This document shows, piece after piece, positions 42,091 through 57,564 of a stretch of 64,000 bases of DNA. A program made the position numbers and the translations under genes. Below the pieces are notes generated by a model, which worked only from the letters and a program-made list of their open reading frames with translations, was not told the DNA's origin and did no database searches. The stretch's first letter is position 1. Every line of letters begins with the position of its first letter. Source of the stretch: Liolophura sinensis (lineage: Eukaryota > Mollusca > Polyplacophora > Chitonida > Chitonidae); the NCBI RefSeq assembly GCF_032854445.1, contig NW_027017958.1, positions 62,001 through 126,000 on the forward strand, given 5' to 3'.

Positions 42091-43018
42091 GCCCAGTTAC
42101 AAGATGAACATTGTTATCAGTATAATGGCATGTTCAGTTACAACATGAACATTGTAATCATTATAATAGCATGTTCAGTTACAAGATGAACATTGTAATC
42201 AGTATAATAGCATGCTCAGTTACAAAATTAATATTGTAATCATTATAATAGCGTCAACGGTTACAAAATCATCATTGTAATCAATATAATAGCATGCTCA
42301 GTTACAAAATTAATATTGCAGTTACTATATTAGCATATTTCATTACAAGATGAACATTGTAATCAGTATTATAGCATATGTAGTTACAAGATGAACATTG
42401 TAATCATTATAAAAACATCATCAGTGACAAGGTGAACATTGTAATCAGTATAAAAGCATTGTCAGTTGCAAAATGGACATTGTAATCATTACATTAGCAT
42501 ATTAACTTACAAGATGAATATTGTAATCATTATAATAACATCATCAGTTACAAAAAAACATTGTATTCATTATATTAGCACGTTCAATTACAAGATGAAC
42601 ATTGTAATCATTATAAAAGCATGTTCAGTTACAAGGTGAACATTGTAATCATTATAAAAACATGCTCAGTTACTAGATGAACAATTAAATCATTATAATA
42701 GCATGTTCAGTTACAAGGTGGACATTTTAATCAGTATAAAAGCATGCTCAGTTGCAAAATGGACATTGTAATCATTACATTAGCATATTCAGTTACAAGA
42801 TGAATATTGTAACATTATAATAACATCATCAGTTACAAAATGAACATTGTATTTATTATATTAGCACGTTCAATTACAAGATGAACATTGTAATCATTAT
42901 AATATCATGCTCAGTTGCAAGATGAAGATTGTAATCGACATAATAGCATGTTCAGTTACAAGATGAACATTGTAATCATTGTAATAGCATGTTCAGTTAC
43001 AAAGTGAACATTGTAATC
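42070..43018. repeat. Segment duplicated at 44035-44983 (offset 1,965)
   Basis: ACTAGT(T/A)TGCCCAG stands at 42083 and 44048, and the following monomers agree up to GTGAACATTGTAATC at about 43018. The left copy then has CTTATAATTGTATG and the right GACATAATAGC. The offset is three bases short of 48 monomers. Confidence 0.75.
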
Positions 43019-43807
43019 CTTATAATTGTATGTTCAGTTACAAGATGAACATTGTAATCATAATAACAGCATGGTCAGTTACAAGATGAACACTGTAATC
43101 ATTGTAATAGCATGCTCAGTTACAAGATGAACATTGTAATCAGTATTATAGCATATTCGGTTACAGGATGAACATTGCAATAACCTAATACCGTGTTCAG
43201 TTACAAAATGAACATTAAAACTATTATAATATCACTTTCAGTGACATGGTGAACATTGTAATCATTATAATAGCATGTTCAGTTACGAGGTGATTATTGT
43301 AATTACTAGAATAGCACGTTCAGTTACAAGACACCCTTTGTAATTATTATAATAGCATCTTCAGTTACAAGATAAACATTGTAATCATTATATTAGCACG
43401 TTTAGTTGAAACGTGAGGATTGTAATTGATATAATAGCATGTTCAGTTACAAGATAAATATTTTAGTTATTGTAATGGCATGTTCATTTACAAGGTGAAC
43501 ATTGTAATCATTATAATAACATGTTTACTTACAAGATGATCATTGTAATCATCATATTAGGACGTTCAGTTACAAGATGAACATTGTAATTATTATAAAA
43601 GCATGTTCACTTACTAAATGAACATTGTAATTATTATAATATCATGCTTAGTTACAAGATGAACATTGTTATCAGTATAATAGCATGTTCAGTAACAACA
43701 TAAACATTGTAATCATTATAATAGCATGCTCAATTACAAGATGAACATTGTAATCAGTATAATAGCATGCTCAGTTACAAAATTAACAATGTAATCATTA
43801 TACTAGT

Positions 43808-46800
43808 ATGCTCAGTTACAAGATGAACATTGTAATCATTATAATAACATGTTCAGTTACCAGAGAGAACGACGTTAAGACCCAAGCACTCACTCAGTTA
43901 CCAGATGAACATTGTAATCAGTATATTAGGATGTTCAGTTACAAGATGAACATTGTAATCAATATAATAGCATATTCAGTTACAAAGTGAACATTGTAAT
44001 CGACATAATAGCATGTTTAGTTACAAAATGAACATTGTAATCATTATACTAGTATGCCCAGTTACAAGATGAACATTGTTATCAGTATAATGGCATGTTC
44101 AGTTACAACATGAACATTGTAATCATTATAATAGCATGTTCAGTTACAAGATGAACATTGTAATCAGTATAATAGCGTGCTCAGTTACAAAATTAATATT
44201 GTAATCATTATAATAGCGTCAACGGTTACAAAATCATCATTGTAATCAATATAATAGCATGCTCAGTTACAAAATTAATATTGCAGTTACTATATTAGCA
44301 TATTTCATTACAAGATGAACATTGTAATCAGTATTATAGCATATGTAGTTACAAGATGAACATTGTAATCATTATAAAAACATCATCAGTGACAAGGTGA
44401 ACATTGTAATCAGTATAAAAGCATTGTCAGTTGCAAAATGGACATTGTAATCATTACATTAGCATATTAACTTACAAGATGAATATTGTAATCATTATAA
44501 TAACATCATCAGTTACAAACAAACATTGTATTCATTATATTAGCACGTTCAATTACAAGATGAACATTGTAATCATTATAAAAGCATGTTCAGTTACAAG
44601 GTGAACATTGTAATCATTATAAAAACATGCTCAGTTACTAGATGAACATTTAAATCATTATAATAGCATGTTCAGTTACAAGGTGGACATTTTAATCAGT
44701 ATAAAAGCATGCTCAGTTGCAAAATGGACATTGTAATCATTACATTAGCATATTCAGTTACAAGATGAATATTGTAACATTATAATAACATCATCAGTTA
44801 CAAAATGAACATTGTATTCATTATATTAGCACGTTCAATTACAAGATGAACATTGTAATCATTATAATATCATGCTCAGTTGCAAGATGAAGATTGTAAT
44901 CGACATAATAGCATGTTCAGTTACAAGATGAACATTGTAATCATTGTAATAGCATGTTCAGTTACAAAGTGAACATTGTAATCGACATAATAGCATGTTT
45001 AGTTACAAGATGAACATTGTAATCATTGTAATAGCATGTTCAGTTACAAAGTGAACATTGTAATCAACATAATAGCATGTTCAGTTACAAGATGAACATT
45101 GTAATCATTATAAAAACATCATCAGTTGCAAGGTGAACATTGTAATTAGAATACAAGCATGCTCAGTTGCAAAATGGACATTGTAATCATTACAATAGCA
45201 TATTTAGGTACAAGATGAACATTGTAATCATTATAATAATGTGCTCAGTTACAAGGTGAACATTGTAATCATTACAATAGGGTGCTCAGTTACAATATGA
45301 ACATTGTAATTATTATAATAGCATGTTCAGTTACAGGATGAACATTGTAATAATTTAATAGCGTGTTCAGTTACAAAATGAACATTGAAACCATTATAAG
45401 AGAATGTTCAGTGCCAAGATAAACATTGCAATCATTATAATAGCATATTCAGTTACAAGATGAACATTATAATAACCTAATACTGTGTTCAGTTACAAAA
45501 TGAACATTAAAATTGTTATAATAGCACGTTCAGTGACAAGGTGAACATTTAAATCATTATAATAGCATGCTCAGTTACAAGGTGAACATTGTAATCATTA
45601 TAATAGCGTCAACTGTTACAAAATCATCATTATAATCAATATAATAGCATGCCTAGTTGCAAAATGAATATTGCAATCATTATATTAGCATATTTCATTA
45701 CAAGATGAACATTGTAATCATTATTATAGCATATGTAGTTATAAGATGAGCATTGTAATCAGTATAAAAGCATGTTCTGTTGCAAAATGAACATTGTAAT
45801 CATTATTTTAGCATGTTCAGTTACAAGATGAACATTGTAATCATAATAACAGCATGGTCAGTTACAAGATGAACACTGTAATCATTGTAATAGCATGTTC
45901 AGTTACTAGATTACCATTGTAATAATTTAATAGCGTGTTCAGTTACAAAATGAACATTGAAATCATTATAATAGAATGTTCATTGGCAAGATGAACATTG
46001 TAATCATTATAATAGCATATTCAGTTACAAGATGAACATTATAATAACCTAATACCGTGTTCATTTACAAAATGAACATTAAAATTATTAAAATAGCACG
46101 TTCAGTGACAAAATGATCATTAAAATTATTATAATAGCATGCTCAGTTACAAGGTGAACATTGTAATCATTATAATAGCGTCAACGGTTACAAGATGAAC
46201 ATTGTAAAAGTTAAAATAGCGTGTTCAGATACAAAATGAACATTGAAATCATTATAGTAGAATGTTCAGTGGCAAGATAAACATTGTAATCATTATAATA
46301 GCATATTCAGTTACAAGATGAACATTATAATAACCTAATACCGTGTTCATTTACAAAATGAACATTAAAATTATTAAAATAGCACGTTCAGTGACAAAAT
46401 GATCATTAAAATTATTATAATAGCATGCTCAGTTACAAGGTGAACATTGTAATCATTATAATAGCGTCAACGGTTACAAGATGAACATTGTAAAAGTTAA
46501 AATAGCATGTTCAGTTACGAAGTGAACATTATAATCATTATAATAGCATGCTCAGTTGCAAGATAAACATTGTAATCATTATAATATCATTTTCAGTTAC
46601 AAGATGAAAATTGTAATCGACATAATAGCATGTTTAGTTGCATGATGAACATTGTAATCATTGTAATAGCATGTTCAGTTACAAAGTAAACATTGTAATC
46701 ATTATAATAGCCTTAACGGTTACAAAATCATCATTGTAATCAATATAATAGCATGCACAGTTACAAAATGAATATTGCAATCATTATATTAGCATATTTC

Positions 46801-49800
46801 ATAACAAGATGAACATTGTAATCATTATTATAGCAGATGTAGTTACAAGATGAACACTGTAATCATTATAAAAACATCATCAGTTACAAGGTGGACATTG
46901 TAATCAGTGTAAAACCATGCTCAGTTGCAAAATGGACATTGTAATCATTACATTAGCATGTTCAGTTACAAGATGAACATTGTAATCATTATAATATCAT
47001 GCTCAGTTGCAAGATGAAGATTGTAATCGAGATAATAGCATGTTCAGTTACAAGATGAACATTGTAATCATTGTAATAGCATGTTCAGTTACAAAGTGAA
47101 CATTGTAATTAGTATACAAGCATGCTCAGTTGCAAAATGGACATTGTAATCATTACAATAGCATATTCAGTTACAAGATGAACATTGTAATCATTATAAT
47201 AATGTGCTCCGTTACAAGGTGAACATTGGAATCATTACAATAGCGTGCTCAGTTACAAGATGATCATTGTAATCATTAGAAAAACATGCCCAGTTACAAG
47301 ATGAACATTGTAAAAGGTATAATATCATGTTCAGTTACGAAGTGAACATTGTAATCATTACAAAAGCATGCTCAGTTGCATGATAAACATTGTAATCATT
47401 AAAATATCATTTTCAGTTAAAAGATGAAGATTGTAATCGACATAATAGCATGTTCAGTTACAAGATAAACATTGTAATCATTGTAATAGCATGTTCAGTT
47501 ACAAAGTAAACATTGTAATTATTATATTAGCGTCAACTGTTACAAAATCATCATTGTAATCAATATAATAGTATGCTCAGTTACAAAATGAATATTGCAA
47601 TTATTATATTAGCATATTTCATTACAAGATGAACATTGTAATCATTATTATAGCATATGTAGTTACAAGATAAACATTGTAATCATTTTAAAAACATCAT
47701 CAGTTACAAGGTGAACATTGTAATCAGTATAAAAGCATACTCAGTTGCAAAATGGACATTGTAATCATTATAATCATATTCACTTACAAGATGAATATTG
47801 TAATCATTATAATAACATCATCAGTTACAAAATAAACATTGTATTCATTATATTAGCACGTTCAATTACAAGATGAACATTGTAATCATTATAAACAGCA
47901 TGTTCAGTTGCAAGGTGAACATTGTAATCATTATAAAAACATGCTCAGTTACAAGATGAACATTGTAATCATTATAATAGCATGTTCAGTTACAAGGTGG
48001 ACATTGTAATCAGTATAAAAGCATGCTCAGTTGCAAAATGGACATTGTAATCATTACATTAGCATATTCACTTACAAGATGAACATTGTAATTATTATAA
48101 TAACATCATCAGTTACAAAATGAACATTGTATTCATTATATTAGCACGTTAAACTACAAGATGAACATTGTAATCATTATAATATCATGCTCAGTTTCAA
48201 GATGAAGATTGTAATCGACATAATAGCATGTTCAGTTACAAGATGAACATTGTAATCATTGTAATAGCATGTTCAGTTACAAAGTGAACATTGTAATCCT
48301 TATAATTGCATGTTCAGTTACAAGATGAACATTGTAATCATTATAAAAACATCATCAGTTGCAAGGTGAACATTGTTATCAGTATACAAGCATGCTCAGT
48401 TGCAAAATGGACAGTGTAATCATTACAATAGCATAGTCAGTTACATGATGAACATTGTAATCATTATAATAATGTGCTCAGTTACAAGGTGAACATTGTA
48501 ATCATTACAAAAGAGTGCTCAGTTACAAGATGAACATTGTAATCATTATAAAAACATCATCAGTTACAAGGTGAACATTGTAATCAGTATAAAAGCATGC
48601 TCAGTTGCAAAATGGACATTGTAATCATTACATTAGCATATTCACTTACAAGATGAATATTGTAATCATTATAATAACATCATCAGTTACAAAATAAACA
48701 TTGTATTCATTATATTAGCACGTTCAATTACAAGATGAACATTGTAATCATTATAAAAGCATGTTTAGTTGCAAGGTGAACATTGTAATCATTATAAAAA
48801 CATGCTCAGTTACAAGATTAACATTGAAGTCATTATAATAGCATGTTCAGTTACAAGGTGGACATTGTAATCAGTATAAAAGCATGCTCAGTTGGAGAAT
48901 GGACATTATAATTATTACATTAGCATATTCAGTTACAAGATGAATATTGTAATCATTATAATAACATCATCAGTTACAAAATGAACATTGTATTCATTAT
49001 ATTAGCACGTTCAATTACAAGATGATCATTGTAATCATTATAATATCATGCTCAGTTGCAAGATGAATATTGTAATCGACATAATAGCATGTTCAGTTAC
49101 AAGATGAACATTGTAATCATTGTAATAGCATGTTCAGTTACAAAGTGAACATTGTAATCCTTATAATTGCATGTTCAGTTACCAGATGAACATTGTAATC
49201 ATTATAAAAACATCATCAGTTGCAAGGTGAACATTGTAATCAGTATACAAGCATGCTCAGTTGCAAAATGGACATTGTAATCATTACAATAGCATATTCA
49301 GGTACAAGATGATGTTGTAATCATTATAATAATGTGCTCAGTTACAAGGTGAACATTGTAATCATTACAATATCGTGCTCAGTTACAATATGAACATTAT
49401 AATAATTTAATAGCGTGTTCAGTTACAAAATGAACATTGAAACCATTATAAGAGAATGTTCAGTGCCAAGATAAACATTGCAATCATTATAATAGCATAT
49501 TCAGTTACAAGATGAACATTATAATAACCTAATACTGTGTTCAGTTACAAAATGAACATTAAAATTGTGATAATAGCACGTTCAGTGACAAGGTGAACAT
49601 TTAAATCATTATAATAGCATGCTCAGTTACAAGGTGAACATTGTAATCATTATAATAGCGTCAACTGTTTCAAAATCATCAATGTAATCAATATAATAGC
49701 ATGCCTAGTTACAAAATGAATATTGCAATTATTATATTAGCATATTTCATTACAAGATGAACATTGTAATCATTATTATAGCATATGTAGTTATAAGATG

Positions 49801-50642
49801 AGCATTGTAATCAGTATAAAAGCATGTTCTGTTGCAAAATGAACATTGTAATCATTATTTTAGCATGTTCAGTTACAAGATGAACATTGTAATCATAATA
49901 ACAGCATGGTCAGTTACAAGATGAACACTGTAATCATTGTAATAGCATGCTCAGTTACAAGATGAACATTGTAATCAGTATTATAGCATATTCGGTTACA
50001 GGATGAACATTGCAATAACCTAATACCGTGTTCAGTTACAAAATGAACATTAAAACTATTATAATATCACTTTCAGTGACATGGTGAACACTGTAATCAT
50101 TATAATAGCATGTTCAGTTACGAGGTGAGTATTGTAATTACTAGAATAGCACGTTCAGTTACAAGACACCCTTTGTAATTATTATAATAGCATCTTCAGT
50201 TACAAGATAAACATTGTAATCATTATATTAGCACGTTTAGTTGAAACGTGAGGATTGTAATTGATATAATAGCATGTTCAGTTACAAGATAAATATTTTA
50301 GTTATTGTAATGGCATGTTCATTTACAAGGTGAACATTGTAATCATTATAATAACATGTTTACTTACAAGATGATCATTGTAATCATCATATTAGGACGT
50401 TCAGTTACAAGATGAACATTGTAATTATTATAAAAGCATGTTCACTTACTAAATGAACATTGTAATTATTATAATATCATGCTTAGTTACAAGATGAACA
50501 TTGTTATCAGTATAATAGCATGTTCAGTAACAACATAAACATTGTAATCATTATAATAGCATGCTCAATTACAAGATGAACATTGTAATCAGTATATTAG
50601 CATGCTCAGTTACAAAATTAACAATGTAATCATTATACTAGT
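43808..50642. repeat. 6,835-bp higher-order unit, intact copy
   Basis: The SINE-tail marker (43854/50689), the GACACCC marker (43330/50165) and the ACTAGATTACC marker (45905/52740) all repeat at exactly 6,835 bp. Compared with the next copy I see only scattered single-base differences (for example near 44172, 45064, 45311, 46257, 46837 and 47279). The period equals 167 monomers minus 12 bases. Individual monomers are 40 or 41 bp. Confidence 0.95.
43854..43894 (+). mobile_element. SINE-tail monomer, higher-order copy 3
   Basis: This is 11,092 bp after the previous one because of the rearranged unit between them. The monomer itself is unchanged. Confidence 0.8.
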
Positions 50643-53600
50643 ATGCTCAGTTACAAGATGAACATTGTAATCATTATAATAACATGTTCAGTTACCAGAG
50701 AGAACGACGTTAAGACCCAAGCACTCACTCAGTTACCAGATGAACATTGTAATCATTATATTAGGATGTTCAGTTACAAGATGAACATTGTAATCAATAT
50801 AATAGCATATTCAGTTACAAAGTGAACATTGTAATCGACATAATAGCATGTTTAGTTACAAAATGAACATTGTAATCATTATACTAGTATGCCCAGTTAC
50901 AAGATGAACATTGTTATCAGTATAATGGCATGTTCAGTTACAACATGAACATTGTAATCATTATAATAGCATGTTCAGTTACAAGATGAACATTGTAATC
51001 AGTATAATAGCATGCTCAGTTACAAAATTAATATTGTAATCATTATAATAGCGTCAACGGTTACAAAATCATCATTGTAATCAATATAATAGCATGCTCA
51101 GTTACAAAATTAATATTGCAGTTACTATATTAGCATATTTCATTACAAGATGAACATTGTAATCAGTATTATAGCATATGTAGTTACAAGATGAACATTG
51201 TAATCATTATAAAAACATCATCAGTGACAAGGTGAACATTGTAATCAGTATAAAAGCATTGTCAGTTGCAAAATGGACATTGTAATCATTACATTAGCAT
51301 ATTAACTTACAAGATGAATATTGTAATCATTATAATAACATCATCAGTTACAAACAAACATTGTATTCATTATATTAGCACGTTCAATTACAAGATGAAC
51401 ATTGTAATCATTATAAAAGCATGTTCAGTTACAAGGTGAACATTGTAATCATTATAAAAACATGCTCAGTTACTAGATGAACATTTAAATCATTATAATA
51501 GCATGTTCAGTTACAAGGTGGACATTTTAATCAGTATAAAAGCATGCTCAGTTGCAAAATGGACATTGTAATCATTACATTAGCATATTCAGTTACAAGA
51601 TGAATATTGTAACATTATAATAACATCATCAGTTACAAAATGAACATTGTATTCATTATATTAGCACGTTCAATTACAAGATGAACATTGTAATCATTAT
51701 AATATCATGCTCAGTTGCAAGATGAAGATTGTAATCGACATAATAGCATGTTCAGTTACAAGATGAACATTGTAATCATTGTAATAGCATGTTCAGTTAC
51801 AAAGTGAACATTGTAATCGACATAATAGCATGTTTAGTTACAAGATGAACATTGTAATCATTGTAATAGCATGTTCAGTTACAAAGTGAACATTGTAATC
51901 GACATAATAGCATGTTCAGTTACAAGATGAACATTGTAATCATTATAAAAACATCATCAGTTGCAAGGTGAACATTGTAATTAGAATACAAGCATGCTCA
52001 GTTGCAAAATGGACATTGTAATCATTACAATAGCATATTTAGGTACAAGATGAACATTGTAATCATTATAATAATGTGCTCAGTTACAAGGTGAACATTG
52101 TAATCATTACAATAGGGTGCTCAGTTACAATATGAACATTGTAATCATTATAATAGCATGTTCAGTTACAGGATGAACATTGTAATAATTTAATAGCGTG
52201 TTCAGTTACAAAATGAACATTGAAACCATTATAAGAGAATGTTCAGTGCCAAGATAAACATTGCAATCATTATAATAGCATATTCAGTTACAAGATGAAC
52301 ATTATAATAACCTAATACTGTGTTCAGTTACAAAATGAACATTAAAATTGTTATAATAGCACGTTCAGTGACAAGGTGAACATTTAAATCATTATAATAG
52401 CATGCTCAGTTACAAGGTGAACATTGTAATCATTATAATAGCGTCAACTGTTACAAAATCATCATTATAATCAATATAATAGCATGCCTAGTTGCAAAAT
52501 GAATATTGCAATCATTATATTAGCATATTTCATTACAAGATGAACATTGTAATCATTATTATAGCATATGTAGTTATAAGATGAGCATTGTAATCAGTAT
52601 AAAAGCATGTTCTGTTGCAAAATGAACATTGTAATCATTATTTTAGCATGTTCAGTTACAAGATGAACATTGTAATCATAATAACAGCATGGTCAGTTAC
52701 AAGATGAACACTGTAATCATTGTAATAGCATGTTCAGTTACTAGATTACCATTGTAATAATTTAATAGCGTGTTCAGTTACAAAATGAACATTGAAATCA
52801 TTATAATAGAATGTTCATTGGCAAGATGAACATTGTAATCATTATAATAGCATATTCAGTTACAAGATGAACATTATAATAACCTAATACCGTGTTCATT
52901 TACAAAATGAACATTAAAATTATAAAAATAGCACGTTCAGTGACAAAATGATCATTAAAATTATTATAATAGCATGCTCAGTTACAAGGTGAACATTGTA
53001 ATCATTATAATAGCGTCAACGGTTACAAGATGAACATTGTAAAAGTTAAAATAGCGTGTTCAGATACAAAATGAACATTGAAATCATTATAATAGAATGT
53101 TCAGTGGCAAGATAAACATTGTAATCATTATAATAGCATATTCAGTTACAAGATGAACATTATAATAACCTAATACCGTGTTCATTTACAAAATGAACAT
53201 TGAAATTATTAAAATAGCACGTTCAGTGACAAAATGATCATTAAAATTATTATAATAGCATGCTCAGTTACAAGGTGAACATTGTAATCATTATAATAGC
53301 GTCAACGGTTACAAGATGAACATTGTAAAAGTTAAAATAGCAGGTTCAGTTACGAAGTGAACATTATAATCATTATAATAGCATGCTCAGTTGCAAGATA
53401 AACATTGTAATCATTATAATATCATTTTCAGTTACAAGATGAAAATTGTAATCGACATAATAGCATGTTTAGTTGCATGATGAACATTGTAATCATTGTA
53501 ATAGCATGTTCAGTTACAAAGTAAACATTGTAATCATTATAATAGCCTTAACGGTTACAAAATCATCATTGTAATCAATATAATAGCATGCACAGTTACA

Positions 53601-56600
53601 AAATGAATATTGCAATCATTATATTAGCATATTTCATAACAAGATGAACATTGTAATCATTATTATAGCATATGTAGTTACAAGATGAACACTGTAATCA
53701 TTATAAAAACATCATCAGTTACAAGGTGGACATTGTAATCAGTGTAAAACCATGCTCAGTTGCAAAATGGACATTGTAATCATTATATTAGCATGTTCAG
53801 TTACAAGATGCACATTGTAATCATTATAATATCATGCTCAGTTGCAAGATGAAGATTGTAATCGAGATAATAGCATGTTCAGTTACAAGATGAACATTGT
53901 AATCATTGTAATAGCATGTTCAGTTACAAAGTGAACATTGTAATTAGTATACAAGCATGCTCAGTTGCAAAATGGACATTGTAATCATTACAATAGCATA
54001 TTCAGTTACAAGATGAACATTGTAATCATTATAATAATGTGCTCCGTTACAAGGTGAACATTGGAATCATTACAATAGCGTGCTCAGTTACAAGATGATC
54101 ATTGTAATCATTAAAAAAACATGCCCAGTTACAAGATGAACATTGTAAAAGGTATAATATCATGTTCAGTTACGAAGTGAACATTGTAATCATTACAAAA
54201 GCATGCTCAGTTGCATGATAAACATTGTAATCATTAAAATATCATTTTCAGTTAAAAGATGAAGATTGTAATCGACATAATAGCATGTTCAGTTACAAGA
54301 TAAACATTGTAATCATTGTAATAGCATGTTCAGTTACAAAGTAAACATTGTAATTATTATATTAGCGTCAACTGTTACAAAATCATCATTGTAATCAATA
54401 TAATAGTATGCTCAGTTACAAAATGAATATTGCAATTATTATATTAGCATATTTCATTACAAGATGAACATTGTAATCATTATTATAGCATATGTAGTTA
54501 CAAGATAAACATTGTAATCATTTTAAAAACATCATCAGTTACAAGGTGAACATTGTAATCAGTATAAAAGCATACTCAGTTGCAAAATGGACATTGTAAT
54601 CATTATAATCATATTCACTTACAAGATGAATATTGTAATCATTATAATAACATCATCAGTTACAAAATAAACATTGTATTCATTATATTAGCACGTTCAA
54701 TTACAAGATGAACATTGTAATCATTATAAACAGCATGTTCAGTTGCAAGGTGAACATTGTAATCGTTATAAAAACATGCTCAGTTACAAGATGAACATTG
54801 TAATCATTATAATAGCATGTTCAGTTACAAGGTGGACATTGTAATCAGTATAAAAGCATGCTCAGTTGCAAAATGGACATTGTAATTATTACATTAGCAT
54901 ATTCACTTACAAGATGAACATTGTAATTATTATAATAACATCATCAGTTACAAAATGAACATTGTATTCATTATATTAGCACGTTAAACTACAAGATGAA
55001 CATTGTAATCATTATAATATCATGCTCAGTTTCAAGATGAAGATTGTAATCGACATAATAGCATGTTCAGTTACAAGATGAACATTGTAATCATTGTAAT
55101 AGCATGTTCAGTTACAAAGTGAACATTGTAATCCTTATAATTGCATGTTCAGTTACAAGATGAACATTGTAATCATTATGAAAACATCATCAGTTGCAAG
55201 GTGAACATTGTTATCAGTATACAAGCATGCTCAGTTGCAAAATGGACAGTGTAATCATTACAATAGCATAGTCAGTTACATGATGAACATTGTAATCATT
55301 ATAATAATGTGCTCAGTTACAAGGTGAACATTGTAATCATTACAAAAGAGTGCTCAGTTACAAGATGAACATTGTAATCATTATAAAAACATCATCAGTT
55401 ACAAGGTGAACATTGTAATCAGTATAAAAGCATGCTCAGTTGCAAAATGGACATTGTAATCATTACATTAGCATATTCACTTACAAGATGAATATTGTAA
55501 TCATTATAATAACATCATCAGTTACAAAATAAACATTGTATTCATTATATTAGCACGTTCAATTACAAGATGAACATTGTAATCATTATAAAAGCATGTT
55601 TAGTTGCAAGGTGAACATTGTAATCATTATAAAAACATGCTCAGTTACAAGATTAACATTGAAGTCATTATAATAGCATGTTCAGTTACAAGGTGGACAT
55701 TGTAATCAGTATAAAAGCATGCTCAGTTGGAGAATGGACATTATAATTATTACATTAGCATATTCAGTTACAAGATGAATATTGTAATCATTATAATAAC
55801 ATCATCAGTTACAAAATGAACATTGTATTCATTATATTAGCACGTTCAATTACAAGATGATCATTGTAATCATTATAATATCATGCTCAGTTGCAAGATG
55901 AATATTGTAATCGACATAATAGCATGTTCAGTTACAAGATGAACATTGTAATCATTGTAATAGCATGTTCAGTTACAAAGTGAACATTGTAATCCTTATA
56001 ATTGCATGTTCAGTTACCAGATGAACATTGTAATCATTATAAAAACATCATCAGTTGCAAGGTGAACATTGTAATCAGTATACAAGCATGCTCAGTTGCA
56101 AAATGGACATTGTAATCATTACAATAGCATATTCAGGTACAAGATGATGTTGTAATCATTATAATAATGTGCTCAGTTACAAGGTGAACATTGTAATCAT
56201 TACAATATCGTGCTCAGTTACAATATGAACATTGTAATAATTTAATAGCGTGTTCAGTTACAAAATGAACATTGAAACCATTATAAGAGAATGTTCAGTG
56301 CCAAGATAAACATTGCAATCATTATAATAGCATATTCAGTTACAAGATGAACATTATAATAACCTAATACTGTGTTCAGTTACAAAATGAACATTAAAAT
56401 TGTGATAATAGCACGTTCAGTGACAAGGTGAACATTTAAATCATTATAATAGCATGCTCAGTTACAAGGTGAACATTGTAATCATTATAATAGCGTCAAC
56501 TGTTTCAAAATCATCAATGTAATCAATATAATAGCATGCCTAGTTACAAAATGAATATTGCAATTATTATATTAGCATATTTCATTACAAGATGAACATT

Positions 56601-57477
56601 GTAATCATTATTATAGCATATGTAGTTATAAGATGAGCATTGTAATCAGTATAAAAGCATGTTCTGTTGCAAAATGAACATTGTAATCATTATTTTAGCA
56701 TGTTCAGTTACAAGATGAACATTGTAATCATAATAACAGCATGGTCAGTTACAAGATGAACACTGTAATCATTGTAATAGCATGCTCAGTTACAAGATGA
56801 ACATTGTAATCAGTATTATAGCATATTCGGTTACAGGATGAACATTGCAATAACCTAATACCGTGTTCAGTTACAAAATGAACATTAAAACTATTATAAT
56901 ATCACTTTCAGTGACATGGTGAACACTGTAATCATTATAATAGCATGTTCAGTTACGAGGTGAGCATTGTAATTACTAGAATAGCACGTTCAGTTACAAG
57001 ACACCCTTTGTAATTATTATAATAGCATCTTCAGTTACAAGATAAACATTGTAATCATTATATTAGCACGTTTAGTTGAAACGTGAGGATTGTAATTGAT
57101 ATAATAGCATGTTCAGTTACAAGATAAATATTTTAGTTATTGTAATGGCATGTTCATTTACAAGGTGAACATTGTAATCATTATAATAACATGTTTACTT
57201 ACAAGATGATCATTGTAATCATCATATTAGGACGTTCAGTTACAAGATGAACATTGTAATTATTATAAAAGCATGTTCACTTACTAAATGAACATTGTAA
57301 TTATTATAATATCATGCTTAGTTACAAGATGAACATTGTTATCAGTATAATAGCATGTTCAGTAACAACATAAACATTGTAATCATTATAATAGCATGCT
57401 CAATTACAAGATGAACATTGTAATCAGTATATTAGCATGCTCAGTTACAAAATTAACAATGTAATCATTATACTAGT
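50643..57477. repeat. 6,835-bp higher-order unit, intact copy
   Basis: This is the second consecutive complete unit, with the same three markers and no length change to the next copy (markers at 57524, 57000 and 59575). The few private variants (for example CAGGTTCAG near 53341 and TGCACATTG near 53808) show that the copies are distinct sequences and not one sequence pasted repeatedly. Confidence 0.95.
50689..50729 (+). mobile_element. SINE-tail monomer, higher-order copy 4
   Basis: This is exactly 6,835 bp after copy 3, with the same variant. Confidence 0.8.
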
Positions 57478-57523
57478 ATGCTCAGTTACAAGATGAACAT
57501 TGTAATCATTATAATAACATGTT

Positions 57524-57564
57524 CAGTTACCAGAGAGAACGACGTTAAGACCCAAGCACTCACT
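57524..57564 (+). mobile_element. SINE-tail monomer, higher-order copy 5
   Basis: This is exactly 6,835 bp after copy 4, with the same variant. The next expected copy would lie near or beyond the window end. Confidence 0.8.

Larger units (their letters stand above)
32716..43807. repeat. 6,835-bp higher-order unit, rearranged and expanded to 11,092 bp
   Basis: It is standard up to about 38880. There it jumps back by 2,784 bp, so that the CTCCGTTACAAGG monomer at 36115 recurs at 38899. It then carries a 368-bp triplication (39351-40086 and on) and a seven-monomer deletion near 40130. A single extra monomer follows at about 40695-40776, and a jump near 41800 into a block of divergent monomers. 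At about 43019 a backward jump restores the standard order. Each junction falls inside matching monomer sequence. It shows several unequal exchanges within one unit, or possibly an assembly fault. Confidence 0.8.
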
